Below are positions 13,920 to 23,305 of a DNA stretch of 64,000 nucleotides, one piece after another (the stretch's first letter is position 1; each line of letters opens with the position of its first letter). The notes below the pieces were generated by a model that ran no database searches, was not told the origin of the DNA, and was given only the letters and a program-made list of their open reading frames with translations. The stretch is from an uncultured Ruminococcus sp. (GTDB taxonomy: Bacteria > Bacillota > Clostridia > Oscillospirales > Ruminococcaceae): positions 1 to 64,000 of the forward strand of contig UQKC01000002.1 of NCBI GenBank assembly GCA_900541495.1, given 5' to 3'. The position numbers were made by a program, and so were the translations under genes.

Positions 13920-14321
13920 ATGAGCAAAAGCAAAAAAGAATTCCGTCTTGAAGATGGTACTCCCGTAACGAGTACCGAAACAGTTTACAAAGCGTATGCG
14001 AGTAAACGAAATAAGGAACGTTATCTCAAACGCAGGCAGGCTGAATATGAAAAAATATCGCTTGACGATAACAGTGCATATGATATAGCTGCTGAGGATA
14101 ACACAGAGGAGACGGTCGAGAAAGAACATGAAATTGCAATGCTCCGTCATGCTATCAAAACTTTGACCGTAAGGGAACAGGGTTTGATAATGGATTACTT
14201 TTTCAATGATTACTCCCTGAGAACCTTGGCAATCAAATACGGAGTAAGCCACACTAAAATCCATTCTGAAATTGATTTCGCTTTATCCAAATTAAAGGAC
14301 TACATAGTCAACAATGGATAA
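13920..14321 (+). CDS. sigma-70 region 4-like regulator of the mobile element
   Basis: 133 residues. A basic N-terminus (about 1-45) and an acidic linker lead to a C-terminal helix-turn-helix (about 78-128) with the sigma region 4 pattern: LRHAIKTLTVREQGLIMDYF, then YSLRTLAIKYGVSHTKIHSEID. It lacks region 2, so it is probably an activator or anti-repressor type factor like those found with Tn916-family and other integrative elements. GGAGG before the ATG marks the start. It is divergent from mobC. Confidence 0.75.
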   Translation: MSKSKKEFRLEDGTPVTSTETVYKAYASKRNKERYLKRRQAEYEKISLDDNSAYDIAAEDNTEETVEKEHEIAMLRHAIKTLTVREQGLIMDYFFNDYSLRTLAIKYGVSHTKIHSEIDFALSKLKDYIVNNG

Positions 14322-14792
14322 AGCGTAAAATTATGCACTATACCAAATCTTTATTAACTTTCTGTTAAATAGGCATAATTTCAATTACAGTCGCTTGAAA
14401 ATTTCACTATTTATTATAGAGGAGAGAAAATTTATCCTCTTTAATACATACAGTATCTTGAAAATTTAATATCGAACATTTACAGAGTACATAAAATCAT
14501 TTCGGTGTCCGCCAAGATCTCCTGTTCCGTTGGGAAACGCAACAAACCATGATGAACCATTACGGTGAAATTAAGGAATGAGCGACAGCCATGCTTTGCT
14601 TACGATTCACGTCAATGAATCGGAACGGCAGCCGAAAGATTTGTATAATGATACTTCCGCATTGAACGCCTCACCGCATTGTGCGGCTCACCCACAAGCA
14701 TGGGAAGAAGCATTGCATTTGCATTGACTTATGATAACAGCATGACGAACTGTTTCTCTGTATTGTTCAAATCTTACGTTAGGAGTTTGGTT
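14322..14792 (+). other. 471-base gap, no gene recognised
   Basis: It contains an inverted repeat AAATTATGC / GCATAATTT (about 14330-14381), a GAGGA / TCCTC hairpin near 14420-14440 and an 18-base direct repeat of the ACAGT-CTTGAAAATTT type (14387-14404, 14450-14467). The GC-richer stretch 14500-14700 has no start with a ribosome binding site. The small gene at 14793 has its own Shine-Dalgarno. Confidence 0.5.
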
Positions 14793-14957
14793 ATGAAAGA
14801 AAACAATAACAATGAATGTGTCAGCAGTAAGTATGAGATTGATGACAGTACATTTTATGTTAAGTCAATCTTTTCCTCCGACAAACCAAAAGAAGTTGCA
14901 GAGAAGATAGAAAAGCTTATTAAAGCAGAAATTGATACTATTGCAATAAAAATTTAA
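14793..14957 (+). CDS. TnpW-like small protein
   Basis: 54 residues from the ATG at 14793, with TAGGAG 8 bases upstream. The motif STFYVKSIFSSDKPKEVAEK and the following IEKLIKAEI match the pattern of TnpW-type proteins that precede large serine recombinases in Clostridia elements: Y-x-V-x-S-x-F, then E-K-I-x-x-L-I. Function is unproven. The recombinase gene starts 88 bases downstream on the same strand. Confidence 0.65.
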   Translation: MKENNNNECVSSKYEIDDSTFYVKSIFSSDKPKEVAEKIEKLIKAEIDTIAIKI

Positions 14958-15045
14958 CTTTTGTCCGCAGCCAACAAAAGAAAGTATATGTTATAATTTG
15001 TTTGTACAATTTTCTTTTGTTTGACTGCATAGGAGGAATTTTATC

Positions 15046-16665
15046 ATGTATCAGTCAAACAACCATTCGACTTACGCAGCACTGTACACTCGCTTCTCTC
15101 GTGACGAACCCGATGGTGAAAGCAACAGCATTGCAAATCAAAAGAAATTGTTGCTGAACTATGCACACAGCAGAGGGATAGTCAATACAAAATTTTTTGT
15201 TGATGACGGTTTCACCGGAACGAATTTTAACAGACCTGATTTTAAGGCAATGATCGCTGAATGTGAAGCAAAAAAAATCAGCACAATAATCGTCAAAGAT
15301 ATGTCACGTTTAGGACGTAACTATCTTATGGTCGGTTATTATACTGAAATCTATTTTCCCGAAAATAATATTCACTTTATTGCAATAAATGATGATGTCG
15401 ATTCGGTAAAAGGTGACAACGAATTTACTCCATTCAGAAACATTATGAATGAATGGTATGTCAAAGATACAAGCAAAAAAGTAAAGTCCGTCATTCATAA
15501 TAAAGGAATGTCGGGAGAGAGAATTTGCAACAATGTTATTTATGGATACAAACATAACCCCGATAATCCAAAGGAGTGGATCGTTGATGAAGAAGCTGCT
15601 CAGAATGTCAGGACAATCTTCCAAATGTTTCTGAACGGAAAGGGAACTTCTCAGATAGCAAAGTATCTTCATTCCGAGAAAATTCTTGTTCCGTCTGTTT
15701 ACGCAAGGGAACATGGAAAAATCTCTGCAAGGGCAACTCCTGCCGATCCTTGTCTTTGGGACAGCAAAACCATCAGGGAAATGCTCAAACGCCAAGAGTA
15801 TGTAGGAGATACGGTCAATTTCAAAACAAAAAAAGTATCGTATAAGAGCAAGAAAAAAATATATTTGGATAAAAGTGAATATGTTATTTTTCCTGATACG
15901 CAAGAACCGATTATTGACCGTGACACATACGAACGTGTTCAAAAAATAATGGAGAGCAGAAAAAAAGTGCCGATAGTCAGAGAGCCTGATCCTTTAGGCG
16001 GCTATATTTTTTGTGCTGATTGCGGCAGCAGAATGTACATTACAAGAAGCACTGTTTTTCCGAAAAAGAATTGCTATCATTGCGGCAGATATAAACGTTC
16101 ATCGGAACTTTGCTCATCACACTACATAAGAGAATGTGTTATCAATCAGCTAATACTGAATGAGCTTCAAAAAGTTTTTTCTATCGTCAAAAATGATAGA
16201 GAAAGATTCTTGAATGTTGCCATTCAGAGCTATGCGAACAGAACGGCTTACGATGTGAAAAGACTTCGCAAAGACAAGCAACTCTGTGAGCAAAGAATAC
16301 AGGAACTTGATGTTCTTATCAAGAAAATTTTTGAGCAGTCTGTTCTTGGAACTCTGAGCAAGGAACGCTTAGCAACTTTAGCCGCCGGATATGAAAGCGA
16401 GCAAGCAGAAATAAAAAATAAGCTGTCTGCAATATCGAAAGAAATCGAAATCACAGACAGCAAACAGCTTAATGCTGACAGATTCATTGCTATTGTAGAT
16501 AAATACACAAACATTGATTCCCTTACTCCTGAAATCATGTCGGAGTTCATCGACAAAGTGTTGGTGCATAAACCAATATACGATGGGAATAACAAAAGAC
16601 ATCAGACCATTGAAATTTATTTCAATGGAATAGGTGCATTCGACTACGATAGCTGCAATTCATAA
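15046..16665 (+). CDS. large serine recombinase (TnpX-like integrase)
   Basis: 539 residues. Resolvase catalytic domain at about 9-155 with nucleophile Ser18 (YTRFSRD) and the RLGRN helix; recombinase domain at about 175-280; zinc ribbon at about 320-360 with Cys323, Cys326, Cys343 and Cys346; then a coiled-coil arm at about 400-480. This is the layout of TnpX of Tn4451-type elements, which excise and insert a circular intermediate with 2-base staggered cuts. AGGAGG before the ATG marks the start. It lies at the right end of the element, 118 bases from the chromosomal fakA stop. Confidence 0.92.
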   Translation: MYQSNNHSTYAALYTRFSRDEPDGESNSIANQKKLLLNYAHSRGIVNTKFFVDDGFTGTNFNRPDFKAMIAECEAKKISTIIVKDMSRLGRNYLMVGYYTEIYFPENNIHFIAINDDVDSVKGDNEFTPFRNIMNEWYVKDTSKKVKSVIHNKGMSGERICNNVIYGYKHNPDNPKEWIVDEEAAQNVRTIFQMFLNGKGTSQIAKYLHSEKILVPSVYAREHGKISARATPADPCLWDSKTIREMLKRQEYVGDTVNFKTKKVSYKSKKKIYLDKSEYVIFPDTQEPIIDRDTYERVQKIMESRKKVPIVREPDPLGGYIFCADCGSRMYITRSTVFPKKNCYHCGRYKRSSELCSSHYIRECVINQLILNELQKVFSIVKNDRERFLNVAIQSYANRTAYDVKRLRKDKQLCEQRIQELDVLIKKIFEQSVLGTLSKERLATLAAGYESEQAEIKNKLSAISKEIEITDSKQLNADRFIAIVDKYTNIDSLTPEIMSEFIDKVLVHKPIYDGNNKRHQTIEIYFNGIGAFDYDSCNS

Positions 16666-16709
16666 GCAGTGGCTTCGTAGAGTGACTTCAACACCCCTTG
16701 ACCCCTGCA

Positions 16710-16728
16710 AGCCTTTGAAAACAAGGCT
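16710..16728 (+). terminator. possible terminator of the recombinase gene
   Basis: AGCCTT / AAGGCT form a 6-bp stem with a 7-base loop, followed by a weak U-tract. It is embedded in a sequence that recurs at 27126-27175 on the other strand. Confidence 0.45.
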
Positions 16729-16783
16729 AAATTCTTTACAGAATTACCTAAACTTTAATTTGGTGGCAACTTGTGCTGTTTTT

Positions 16784-18418
16784 TTATTCAACCGAAATAA
16801 TATAATAGTACACCGGCTGTCCGCCGTTGACGTTCATTACTTCTACTTTATCGCCGAACTTTGTCTGGACAAGTTCGGTGAGTGCTTCGGTATTTTCGTC
16901 GTCGGTATCTGCACCGCTGATTATGGTGACAAATGAAGATTCGCCCGTTATCATTTTCTTGATAAGCTTATATGCGGCTTTGGTTACTTCCTTATCGGTA
17001 ACGGCAAGCTTTCCGTTTTCAAGTCCGAGTATTTCGCCCTTTTTGATATTCTTTCCGTCGAAGTCGCTGTCGCGCGCTGCGAATGTTACAAGTCCTGTTG
17101 AAACGTTCTCGAGGGCTTTTGACATATTCATACGGTTGGATTCATAGTCAGCGGACGGGTCAAAGTTCATCATTGCGGTAAGACCCTGCGGTATTGTTTT
17201 CGTTTGGAGGACGCAGACGCGTCTGTCGGCGAGCTTTACTGCCTGCTCGGCTGCCATAATGATGTTTTTATTGTTCGGGAGGACGAAAACTGTTTCTGCG
17301 GGGGTTGCGAGGATAGCTTTAAGGATATCGTCGGTGGATGGGTTCATTGTCTGACCGCCCGTTACGATATTATCCGCGCCGAGGTTGGTGAAGAGGTCTT
17401 CGATGCCTTTTCCCGAAGCTACGGCTACGAAGCCGAATGGCTTTTCGGGTGCGGCGGGGATGAACTCGCGCACCTTCATAACCGCGGCTTCTTTCTGCTT
17501 ATTCTTATGCTGGTGGCGCATATTGTCTATTTTGAGGTTGGTGAGTGCGCCGAAGAGGATAGCTTCTTCGATAGCCTTTCCAGGGTGGTCGGTATGGACG
17601 TGGACTTTGATTATATCCTCGTCTTCGACGGCAACGACGCAGTCGCCGATCGTTTCGAGAAATGCTCTCAGGCGTGAAGCGTCGGGGCAACCGGGGTTCT
17701 TGTTTACGATGAATTCCGTACAGTAGGTGAAGTTGATCTCCTCATCGAAGTCGCCGACCGCGGTCTTGGAGGTGGAGTTTTCCTTTGTTTTTTCGTCTTC
17801 GACGGCTTTTCCGCCGCTGAAAACATCGAGCATTGCGCGCCAGATGATGATAAGTCCCTTGCCGCCTGCGTCAACTACGCCTGCTTTTTTGAGGACGGGG
17901 AGCATTTTCGGGGTCTGTGCGAGTGCTTTATCCGCTTCGTCGCAGACAGCTGTCCAGAGCCGGACTTCGCTTTCGGCTGTCGGTGCGAGCTGCGATGCTT
18001 TTTCCGATGCGAGTCTTGCGACTGTGAGTATCGTACCCTCGGTAGGGTTCATTACGGCTTTATATGCGCCTTTTACGCCGAGTTCGAGCGCATTTGCGAG
18101 GTCTGCGCAGCCGATCTCGTTCTTGCCCTTAAAGGCTTTGGAAAATCCTCTGAACAGGAGGGAGAGGATAACACCCGAGTTTCCTCTTGCGCCTCTCAAA
18201 AGGGCTGCAGCGGCGGTATCTGCTGCTGTGGACGCGGTGCAGTTGTCGTTCATCACTTCAAGCTCGCGCATTGCATTGCCCATTGTCATAGACATATTTG
18301 TACCGGTATCTCCGTCCGGGACGGGGTAGACATTGAGTTCGTCCACGGCACGTCGGTTATTGGAGATCGATGCGGCACCCGATATAAAAGCTTCTCTGAG
18401 CATTTTTCCGCTTATCAC
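16784..18418 (-). CDS. fakA: DAK2-domain fatty acid kinase subunit FakA (YloV family)
   Basis: 544 residues. The DhaL-like ATP-binding domain (about 8-200) contains NVYPVPDGDTGTNM, with the Mg-binding Asp residues, and LLRGARGNSGVILS. A central linker and the C-terminal FakA domain (about 300-544, CTEFI start, DegV-like end) follow. FakA phosphorylates fatty acids presented by FakB, feeding PlsX/PlsY phospholipid synthesis; a plsX gene is at 48933. The start is a GTG with AAAGGGGA 10 bases upstream; an ATG at 18403 is possible. The Asp23-family gene lies directly upstream, the usual Firmicutes pair. Confidence 0.9.
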   Translation of the reverse strand: MISGKMLREAFISGAASISNNRRAVDELNVYPVPDGDTGTNMSMTMGNAMRELEVMNDNCTASTAADTAAAALLRGARGNSGVILSLLFRGFSKAFKGKNEIGCADLANALELGVKGAYKAVMNPTEGTILTVARLASEKASQLAPTAESEVRLWTAVCDEADKALAQTPKMLPVLKKAGVVDAGGKGLIIIWRAMLDVFSGGKAVEDEKTKENSTSKTAVGDFDEEINFTYCTEFIVNKNPGCPDASRLRAFLETIGDCVVAVEDEDIIKVHVHTDHPGKAIEEAILFGALTNLKIDNMRHQHKNKQKEAAVMKVREFIPAAPEKPFGFVAVASGKGIEDLFTNLGADNIVTGGQTMNPSTDDILKAILATPAETVFVLPNNKNIIMAAEQAVKLADRRVCVLQTKTIPQGLTAMMNFDPSADYESNRMNMSKALENVSTGLVTFAARDSDFDGKNIKKGEILGLENGKLAVTDKEVTKAAYKLIKKMITGESSFVTIISGADTDDENTEALTELVQTKFGDKVEVMNVNGGQPVYYYIISVE

Positions 18419-18460
18419 TATTTATTATTCCCCTTTCGGTATTAAGCGCTGAAAAGCACT

Positions 18461-18820
18461 TCATTCAAGCATACCGTCGATGAAGACGGAGATCTTTGAT
18501 ATTTTGAGTTCTGTTTTATCTTCGACCGTATAGCGTATCTTATGTGAAAGATTTTCGGTAACGGCGGAGATGTTCGTTCCGTAGAGAACGGAGATATGCA
18601 GCGAAACGGTGATCTTGTTGTCAGCGCCGACCGACAGCTTCACGCCGCGTCTGCCCTTTATATCCGCTTTTTTGAAAAGGCTGACAAGATGATATTTCTT
18701 TGTATCGACAGGGTTAAGGTCAGCAACGCCGAAGCACTGTGACGCTGTATGGCTTATGAGCGAAACAAGGTAATCCTCGGAGATACCGATCTTGCCGAGA
18801 TAATTTTCAACTGTGATCAA
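18461..18820 (-). CDS. Asp23/Gls24 family protein (YloU-like)
   Basis: 119 residues from a TTG at 18820. AAGGAG lies 9 bases before that codon but touches the upstream ATG at 18829, so TTG is the better start and gives the family's usual length near 120. Asp23-type small alpha/beta proteins are envelope-stress associated, and YloU is encoded beside fakA in many Firmicutes. Motifs include GVADLNP, KGRRGVKL and VSLHISVLYGTNI, typical of the family. Confidence 0.85.
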   Translation of the reverse strand: MITVENYLGKIGISEDYLVSLISHTASQCFGVADLNPVDTKKYHLVSLFKKADIKGRRGVKLSVGADNKITVSLHISVLYGTNISAVTENLSHKIRYTVEDKTELKISKISVFIDGMLE

Positions 18821-18851
18821 TAGGATCATCTCCTTATAGTCATATAAATCA

Positions 18852-18880
18852 ATTATAACATATCCGCTCCGATTTTTCAA
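18852..18880 (-). promoter_or_regulatory. promoter of the Asp23-fakA pair
   Basis: On the - strand TTGAAA (18875-18880), 17 bases and TATAAT (18852-18857), with a short leader of about 25 bases. Confidence 0.75.
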
Positions 18881-18967
18881 GTGTTTGAGCAATTTTCGAT
18901 ACAAAAACGGCTTTGTTTAACAAAACATAAGAAAATTAGACAAGTTGCTGAAAAGATTAAAAAACTA

Positions 18968-18996
18968 TTGCTTGTTTTTTGAATATATGCTATAAT
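18968..18996 (+). promoter_or_regulatory. promoter of the hybrid kinase gene
   Basis: TTGCTT (18968-18973), 17 bases and TATAAT (18991-18996), about 90 bases before the ATG at 19085. Confidence 0.7.
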
Positions 18997-19084
18997 ATTT
19001 TTAATAATCAAAATGGGTGAATCGTATTTTTTTGTTGATATGGTATAAAATAGATCTGATACAGAGCGGAGATGAAATATATCT

Positions 19085-22000
19085 ATGGGCAAAGCGAAAA
19101 GCGAAAAGAGCAGAACCTTGAAGCTTATAGCAGGTTTTTTTGCGGCTGTTATACTTATACAGGGGTTAATATACGTTATTTCGGCAAATTCGCACGAAAT
19201 GTTCAGGCAGATAAACCGTGAAGCTGAGCAGAATCTTTACAACTCAGCTGTGAAGCAGAGCGTTTTGCTGAAAAACAAGCTGCACGGATTTTCCGATATG
19301 TCCGATGAGGTGACTGATGCGAATGTTGTGCTTTCGGATATCCTTGATAAGAGAGGAATTTCGTCTGAGGCGTTTTTATCCGACCCGGGTGCGCAGGATA
19401 TGTTTATTGAAAAATACGCAGGCGAACTTATAGACTATATGGCTGAATGTTCGCCGAGCGGTGTATTTATGCTGCTTTGCGGTAATTCCGATTTTCTGAC
19501 GAATGCGACATACCGAGGACTTTTTATAAAAGACGCTGATCCCGATTCTTCCAATGATTTCGACTCGGTGATGACGAGGGGAAGCAGATCCGTTTCGGTA
19601 CATTACAACATTCCGCTCGACATAAACTGGACGAGTGATTTTGAATTCAGCAAGAGTGATGCGGTGAAGTACAGATTTTTCATTGAACCTGTTACGGCGG
19701 CGCGCAAAGACCCGAGCCGCAAAAGCAGTTACTACGGCTACTGGGCAGACAGCTTTGTATTCGATGACGGAAGCAATGAGCGCATAATAACCTATTCCGT
19801 ACCGCTGATATATGAAAAATCGGTTTACGGTGTTGTTGGCATAACGCTTTCCTGCTCGCATTTGAGCGAGATGCTTGGGGAAGAGGCTTCCGACAGGGGA
19901 TTGGTACTTTTCAGCTCTAAGAAATACACTGACAATGAGGATCTGAGCGGTATCGTTCAGGCTATAAGCAACATAAATTCGGTGAAAAATATTGCTTCGG
20001 GAAGTCAGATAAATCTTGTTCCTGCGGAATACTCTGACATTGCTTACACTGCGGACGGCATTGAACTTGAAGACGGCAGGGCATACTGCACGGCGAGTGA
20101 AGTTCAGCTTTACAGCAGTGATTCATATTACGAGAACACTTGGTACATAGCGGCTGTTGAAGGTGAAAACAGCATTTACAGTGCTTATGAATATATGCGC
20201 AGGCACTACAGCGTAACGATGATAATAATGTCGGTTTTCGGACTTGCGTGTGCGATAGCATTCGTTGTGACTGTGGCAAGATCGTTCACGAAGTTCCGTG
20301 ATGCGGTAAAGTCGCTCGTCGGAAAGGACAAACCCGAGAAAAAGGTTTCATTCAGAAACAAGGAGCTTGCGGAGCTTTACGAGCAGGTCAGCAATATGGC
20401 TGACGAACGCCGTGAGGCTGTGCTTGCATACGAGGGTGAGCATGAGCTTTGCTCGATAGCGTTAAGGTCGTCCAACAGCAGTATTTTCCAGTATATTAAT
20501 GCGGAAGATGTTTTTATCATATTCCATTTTGACAAGGACAGAAAGCACTGCTTTGCGCGAAGAAGCGTATTCAACAACTTCCGCAAGCGTGTAATGGAGG
20601 GTGAGGTCTGTCCCGAGGAGGACATCAACACGGTAGTTTCTTTCCTCGACGGACAGATGAACGAGCCGTTCAGGGCAAGAGTTTACACCAAGGACAAGGC
20701 TGTGATCTGGGATCAGGTTTTGGGCAAGGCTGTTATTGAGGACGGCGAGGTAGTCAGGGTCGTTGCCTGCGTACAGAATGTTACGGAAACTGTTATGGAA
20801 GAACAGCGTCAGCAGGTGCTTGCGAGCCGTGACAAGATAACGGGTTTCTACGACAATGATTACGGATACATACTTGCGAAGAAGCAGGCGCTTGAAAACG
20901 GCGGAAAGTTCTCGATAATTATTTTCTCCCTTAAAAATGTAAATGAATTTATCCGAAGCGAGGGTTCATACTATTTTAACGGAGTTATGGAAGAGATAGC
21001 GGCGATAATACGTCTTTTTGAATCAGATGAAAACATTATATGGCGAATGTCGGTATCGGACATTGCTGTGCTTGTGCCGAACAATCCGGAGGGCGACAGG
21101 GGTGAAAATCTGAACAAGGCGCTTTCATACATTGACAGAGTTTATTCATCGGAGGACGATGCTTCGATATACTGCGGAATAGGAATCTTCCAAGGCGGAA
21201 AGGCTTCGGAATTTGCCGATGCGGTGGATAATGCTCGTTTGGCGAGCCTTGCTTCCGAGATGCCGTCTTATCCGAGGATAACATATTACCGTGAAGCGCA
21301 GTTCGATCTTTCGGTAAGGGCAAAGCTTGCGGCGGCGAACTATGAGTCGAGTGCAGGCATAAGCGAGCTTGAAAGTGAATACAATCCTACCGACAATATG
21401 GTTTCCTACACCATTAATATGCTCGAAAAATCGAAGAAGCTCACAAAGGCTATTGACATAATCTTCTGCAAGATAGGAAGAATGCTCGATCTGGAGAGGA
21501 TAGCTTTCTTCGATATGAACCGTGACCGAAGCTCGGTGCGGGTTTTCCGCCAGTGGAGCAGGTACGGAAAGATAAAGATAGTTGACAGTGCATTTTCGCT
21601 CGGCGAGGGCTTTGACGAGCTTATAAAGCTGCTTTCGGCAGAGGAAAATATCATTGCCGACAAGAATTTCTACGCTTCATCGAATGAGCTTTCGTCGTTC
21701 ATCGCGATGCTCCGTGATGAGGGAAGGGTTCTTATAACGCCGGTATTCTACAACGGTGCGCCGTATGCGTTCCTTGCGTTCAGTGCGGTTGAGCGTGAGC
21801 ATCGTGAAGCTTCGATAAAGTCCATGGCGGAGCTTTCGAGGGTAATTTCGGCGCAGGTAATTTCGTCGAGAACGGCTTCGGAGAATGTTGCGAGAAGTGA
21901 ATTCTTCTCGAAGATGTCGCATGAGATAAGAACGCCGATGAACGCAGTTATGGGCATAACGAGGATACTTCTCGACAGCTGTGAGCTGAATGATGAAACG

Positions 22001-23017
22001 CGCAGCTATGTTGAGCAGATCGACAGTTCTTCGCACTATCTGCTTGAACTTATCAACAGCAATCTTGAACTTTCAAAGATCGAAAGCGGAAAAATGGTCG
22101 TCAACAGTCTGCCGTTCGACTTGCAGACGCTCATTGACGACACGGAAACGATAATCCGCGTTCAGACCGAGCAGAAAGGCTTATATCTTGCGGTTGAGGG
22201 AACTATTGAGCATCGCTATGTATTCGGCGACAGCTTAAAGCTTCGTCAGGTGCTTATAAACATACTCGGAAATGCGCTGAAATTCACTCACAACGGCGGA
22301 ATAACGCTCACGGTGAATGAAACGGGCGTAAACAACGGCAATGTTTGTCTGCATTTCGCTGTCAGGGATATGGGCATCGGCATCAGTCACGAAAACATTG
22401 AAAAGATATTTGATTCGTTCGAGCAGCTTGACGGCAGGATAACTGCAAAGTACGGCGGAACGGGTCTTGGACTTGCGATAAGCAACGCTTATGTATCGAT
22501 GATGGGCGGAAAGCTCAATGTTGAGAGCGAGCTCGGAAAGGGTTCGGAGTTCTACTTTGATCTTGCACTGCCGATAGCTGACAAGTCAAAGGTCGAGAGC
22601 GAAACGGCGGAAAATGAAGATGTTTCCATTGAGGGGCGCAGGCTTCTTCTTGCGGAAGATGATGAGATAAACAGAATGATAGCGGTAAAGCTGCTTGAAC
22701 ACGAGGGACTTGTCATTGAAACCGCAGAAAACGGTGAGGTCGCTGTACAGAAATTTGCCGATTCGGCGGAAAATTACTACGATGTGATACTTATGGATAT
22801 TCGTATGCCCGTTATGAACGGACTTGAAGCGACGCGGAAGATACGAAGCCTTGACCGTGCCGATGCGAGGGCAATTCCGATAATCGCTTTGACGGCGAAC
22901 GCTTTTGACGAGGACATCAAGAAATCCGCGCAGTGCGGAATGAACGGACATTTGTCAAAGCCTATCGACATAAGGCAGATACGCAGAGTTTTAAAGGCGG
23001 CTTTGAAAAAGCACTGA
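19085..23017 (+). CDS. hybrid sensor histidine kinase / response regulator
   Basis: 1310 residues. Membrane helices at about 12-34 and 375-398 enclose a large extracytoplasmic sensor of about 340 residues, probably Cache-like. Inside follow a PAS-like region (about 455-560), a GGDEF-fold domain (about 580-705) whose active-site motif is replaced by SVSDI and so is probably inactive, a GAF-like domain (about 780-925), HisKA with His946 (SKMSHEIRTPMNAVMG), HATPase_c (NALKF, DMGIGIS, GGTGLGL) and a receiver domain with Asp1238 (VILMDIRMP). No DNA-binding output or adjacent regulator is present, so the signal target is unknown. Confidence 0.9.
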   Translation: MGKAKSEKSRTLKLIAGFFAAVILIQGLIYVISANSHEMFRQINREAEQNLYNSAVKQSVLLKNKLHGFSDMSDEVTDANVVLSDILDKRGISSEAFLSDPGAQDMFIEKYAGELIDYMAECSPSGVFMLLCGNSDFLTNATYRGLFIKDADPDSSNDFDSVMTRGSRSVSVHYNIPLDINWTSDFEFSKSDAVKYRFFIEPVTAARKDPSRKSSYYGYWADSFVFDDGSNERIITYSVPLIYEKSVYGVVGITLSCSHLSEMLGEEASDRGLVLFSSKKYTDNEDLSGIVQAISNINSVKNIASGSQINLVPAEYSDIAYTADGIELEDGRAYCTASEVQLYSSDSYYENTWYIAAVEGENSIYSAYEYMRRHYSVTMIIMSVFGLACAIAFVVTVARSFTKFRDAVKSLVGKDKPEKKVSFRNKELAELYEQVSNMADERREAVLAYEGEHELCSIALRSSNSSIFQYINAEDVFIIFHFDKDRKHCFARRSVFNNFRKRVMEGEVCPEEDINTVVSFLDGQMNEPFRARVYTKDKAVIWDQVLGKAVIEDGEVVRVVACVQNVTETVMEEQRQQVLASRDKITGFYDNDYGYILAKKQALENGGKFSIIIFSLKNVNEFIRSEGSYYFNGVMEEIAAIIRLFESDENIIWRMSVSDIAVLVPNNPEGDRGENLNKALSYIDRVYSSEDDASIYCGIGIFQGGKASEFADAVDNARLASLASEMPSYPRITYYREAQFDLSVRAKLAAANYESSAGISELESEYNPTDNMVSYTINMLEKSKKLTKAIDIIFCKIGRMLDLERIAFFDMNRDRSSVRVFRQWSRYGKIKIVDSAFSLGEGFDELIKLLSAEENIIADKNFYASSNELSSFIAMLRDEGRVLITPVFYNGAPYAFLAFSAVEREHREASIKSMAELSRVISAQVISSRTASENVARSEFFSKMSHEIRTPMNAVMGITRILLDSCELNDETRSYVEQIDSSSHYLLELINSNLELSKIESGKMVVNSLPFDLQTLIDDTETIIRVQTEQKGLYLAVEGTIEHRYVFGDSLKLRQVLINILGNALKFTHNGGITLTVNETGVNNGNVCLHFAVRDMGIGISHENIEKIFDSFEQLDGRITAKYGGTGLGLAISNAYVSMMGGKLNVESELGKGSEFYFDLALPIADKSKVESETAENEDVSIEGRRLLLAEDDEINRMIAVKLLEHEGLVIETAENGEVAVQKFADSAENYYDVILMDIRMPVMNGLEATRKIRSLDRADARAIPIIALTANAFDEDIKKSAQCGMNGHLSKPIDIRQIRRVLKAALKKH

Positions 23018-23023
23018 CAACAG

Positions 23024-23220
23024 CGGGGAAGCCCCGCGGCAGGTTCGCGCCACGCTTCACTTCGTTTCGCTTTGTTTGTGTAGGAAATTGGTTGGTGGTC
23101 GCGAAGATAGTTATTGGATAGCTTAACTTATTGGAACTTACGGGGAAGCCCCGCGGCAAGTTTGAGCCGCGTTACACTTCGTTTCGCTCGTTTGGGGTGA
23201 AATCAGGTTTATGTTCGCGG
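23024..23220. repeat. two-copy imperfect intergenic repeat
   Basis: Units beginning CGGGGAAGCCCCGCGGCA at 23024 and 23141 (117 bases apart) share this hairpin-forming start, a CACTTCGTTTCGCT stretch and a TCGCG tail, separated by diverged bases. There is no coding sign. It fills the gap after the kinase gene. Confidence 0.65.
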
Positions 23221-23250
23221 ACGGCAATTGTTTGACAGTTTAAAAATAAA

Positions 23251-23282
23251 GACCGCATAAGCTATGGGCGGCTTATGCGGTC
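23251..23282 (+). terminator. 12-bp hairpin after the kinase gene
   Basis: GACCGCATAAGC / GCTTATGCGGTC form a perfect 12-bp stem with an 8-base loop. T-rich flanks are moderate on both sides. It may end the kinase transcript or form a hairpin in the transporter leader. Confidence 0.6.
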
Positions 23283-23305
23283 TTATACTTTGGGTGAAAG
23301 AGAAA

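Larger units (their letters stand above)
3111..16680. mobile_element. integrative mobilizable element (ends approximate)
   Basis: The content is a large serine recombinase, TnpW-like protein, sigma-like regulator, MobA/MobC, ParA/ParB, an XRE-ImmA-PIN operon and many unknown small genes, all more AT-rich than the DNA right of 16.8 kb. The right end is set by fakA at 16784; the left end is uncertain and could lie anywhere from 3.05 to 4.2 kb, or before base 1 if the exported-protein genes are cargo. No direct repeat marking att sites was found. No secretion genes are present, so transfer would need a helper. Confidence 0.7.

Noticed and set aside
14679..14792. N-terminal extension of the TnpW-like protein
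   Set aside because: The sequence is GC-rich and unlike TnpW. A Shine-Dalgarno lies immediately before the ATG at 14793.
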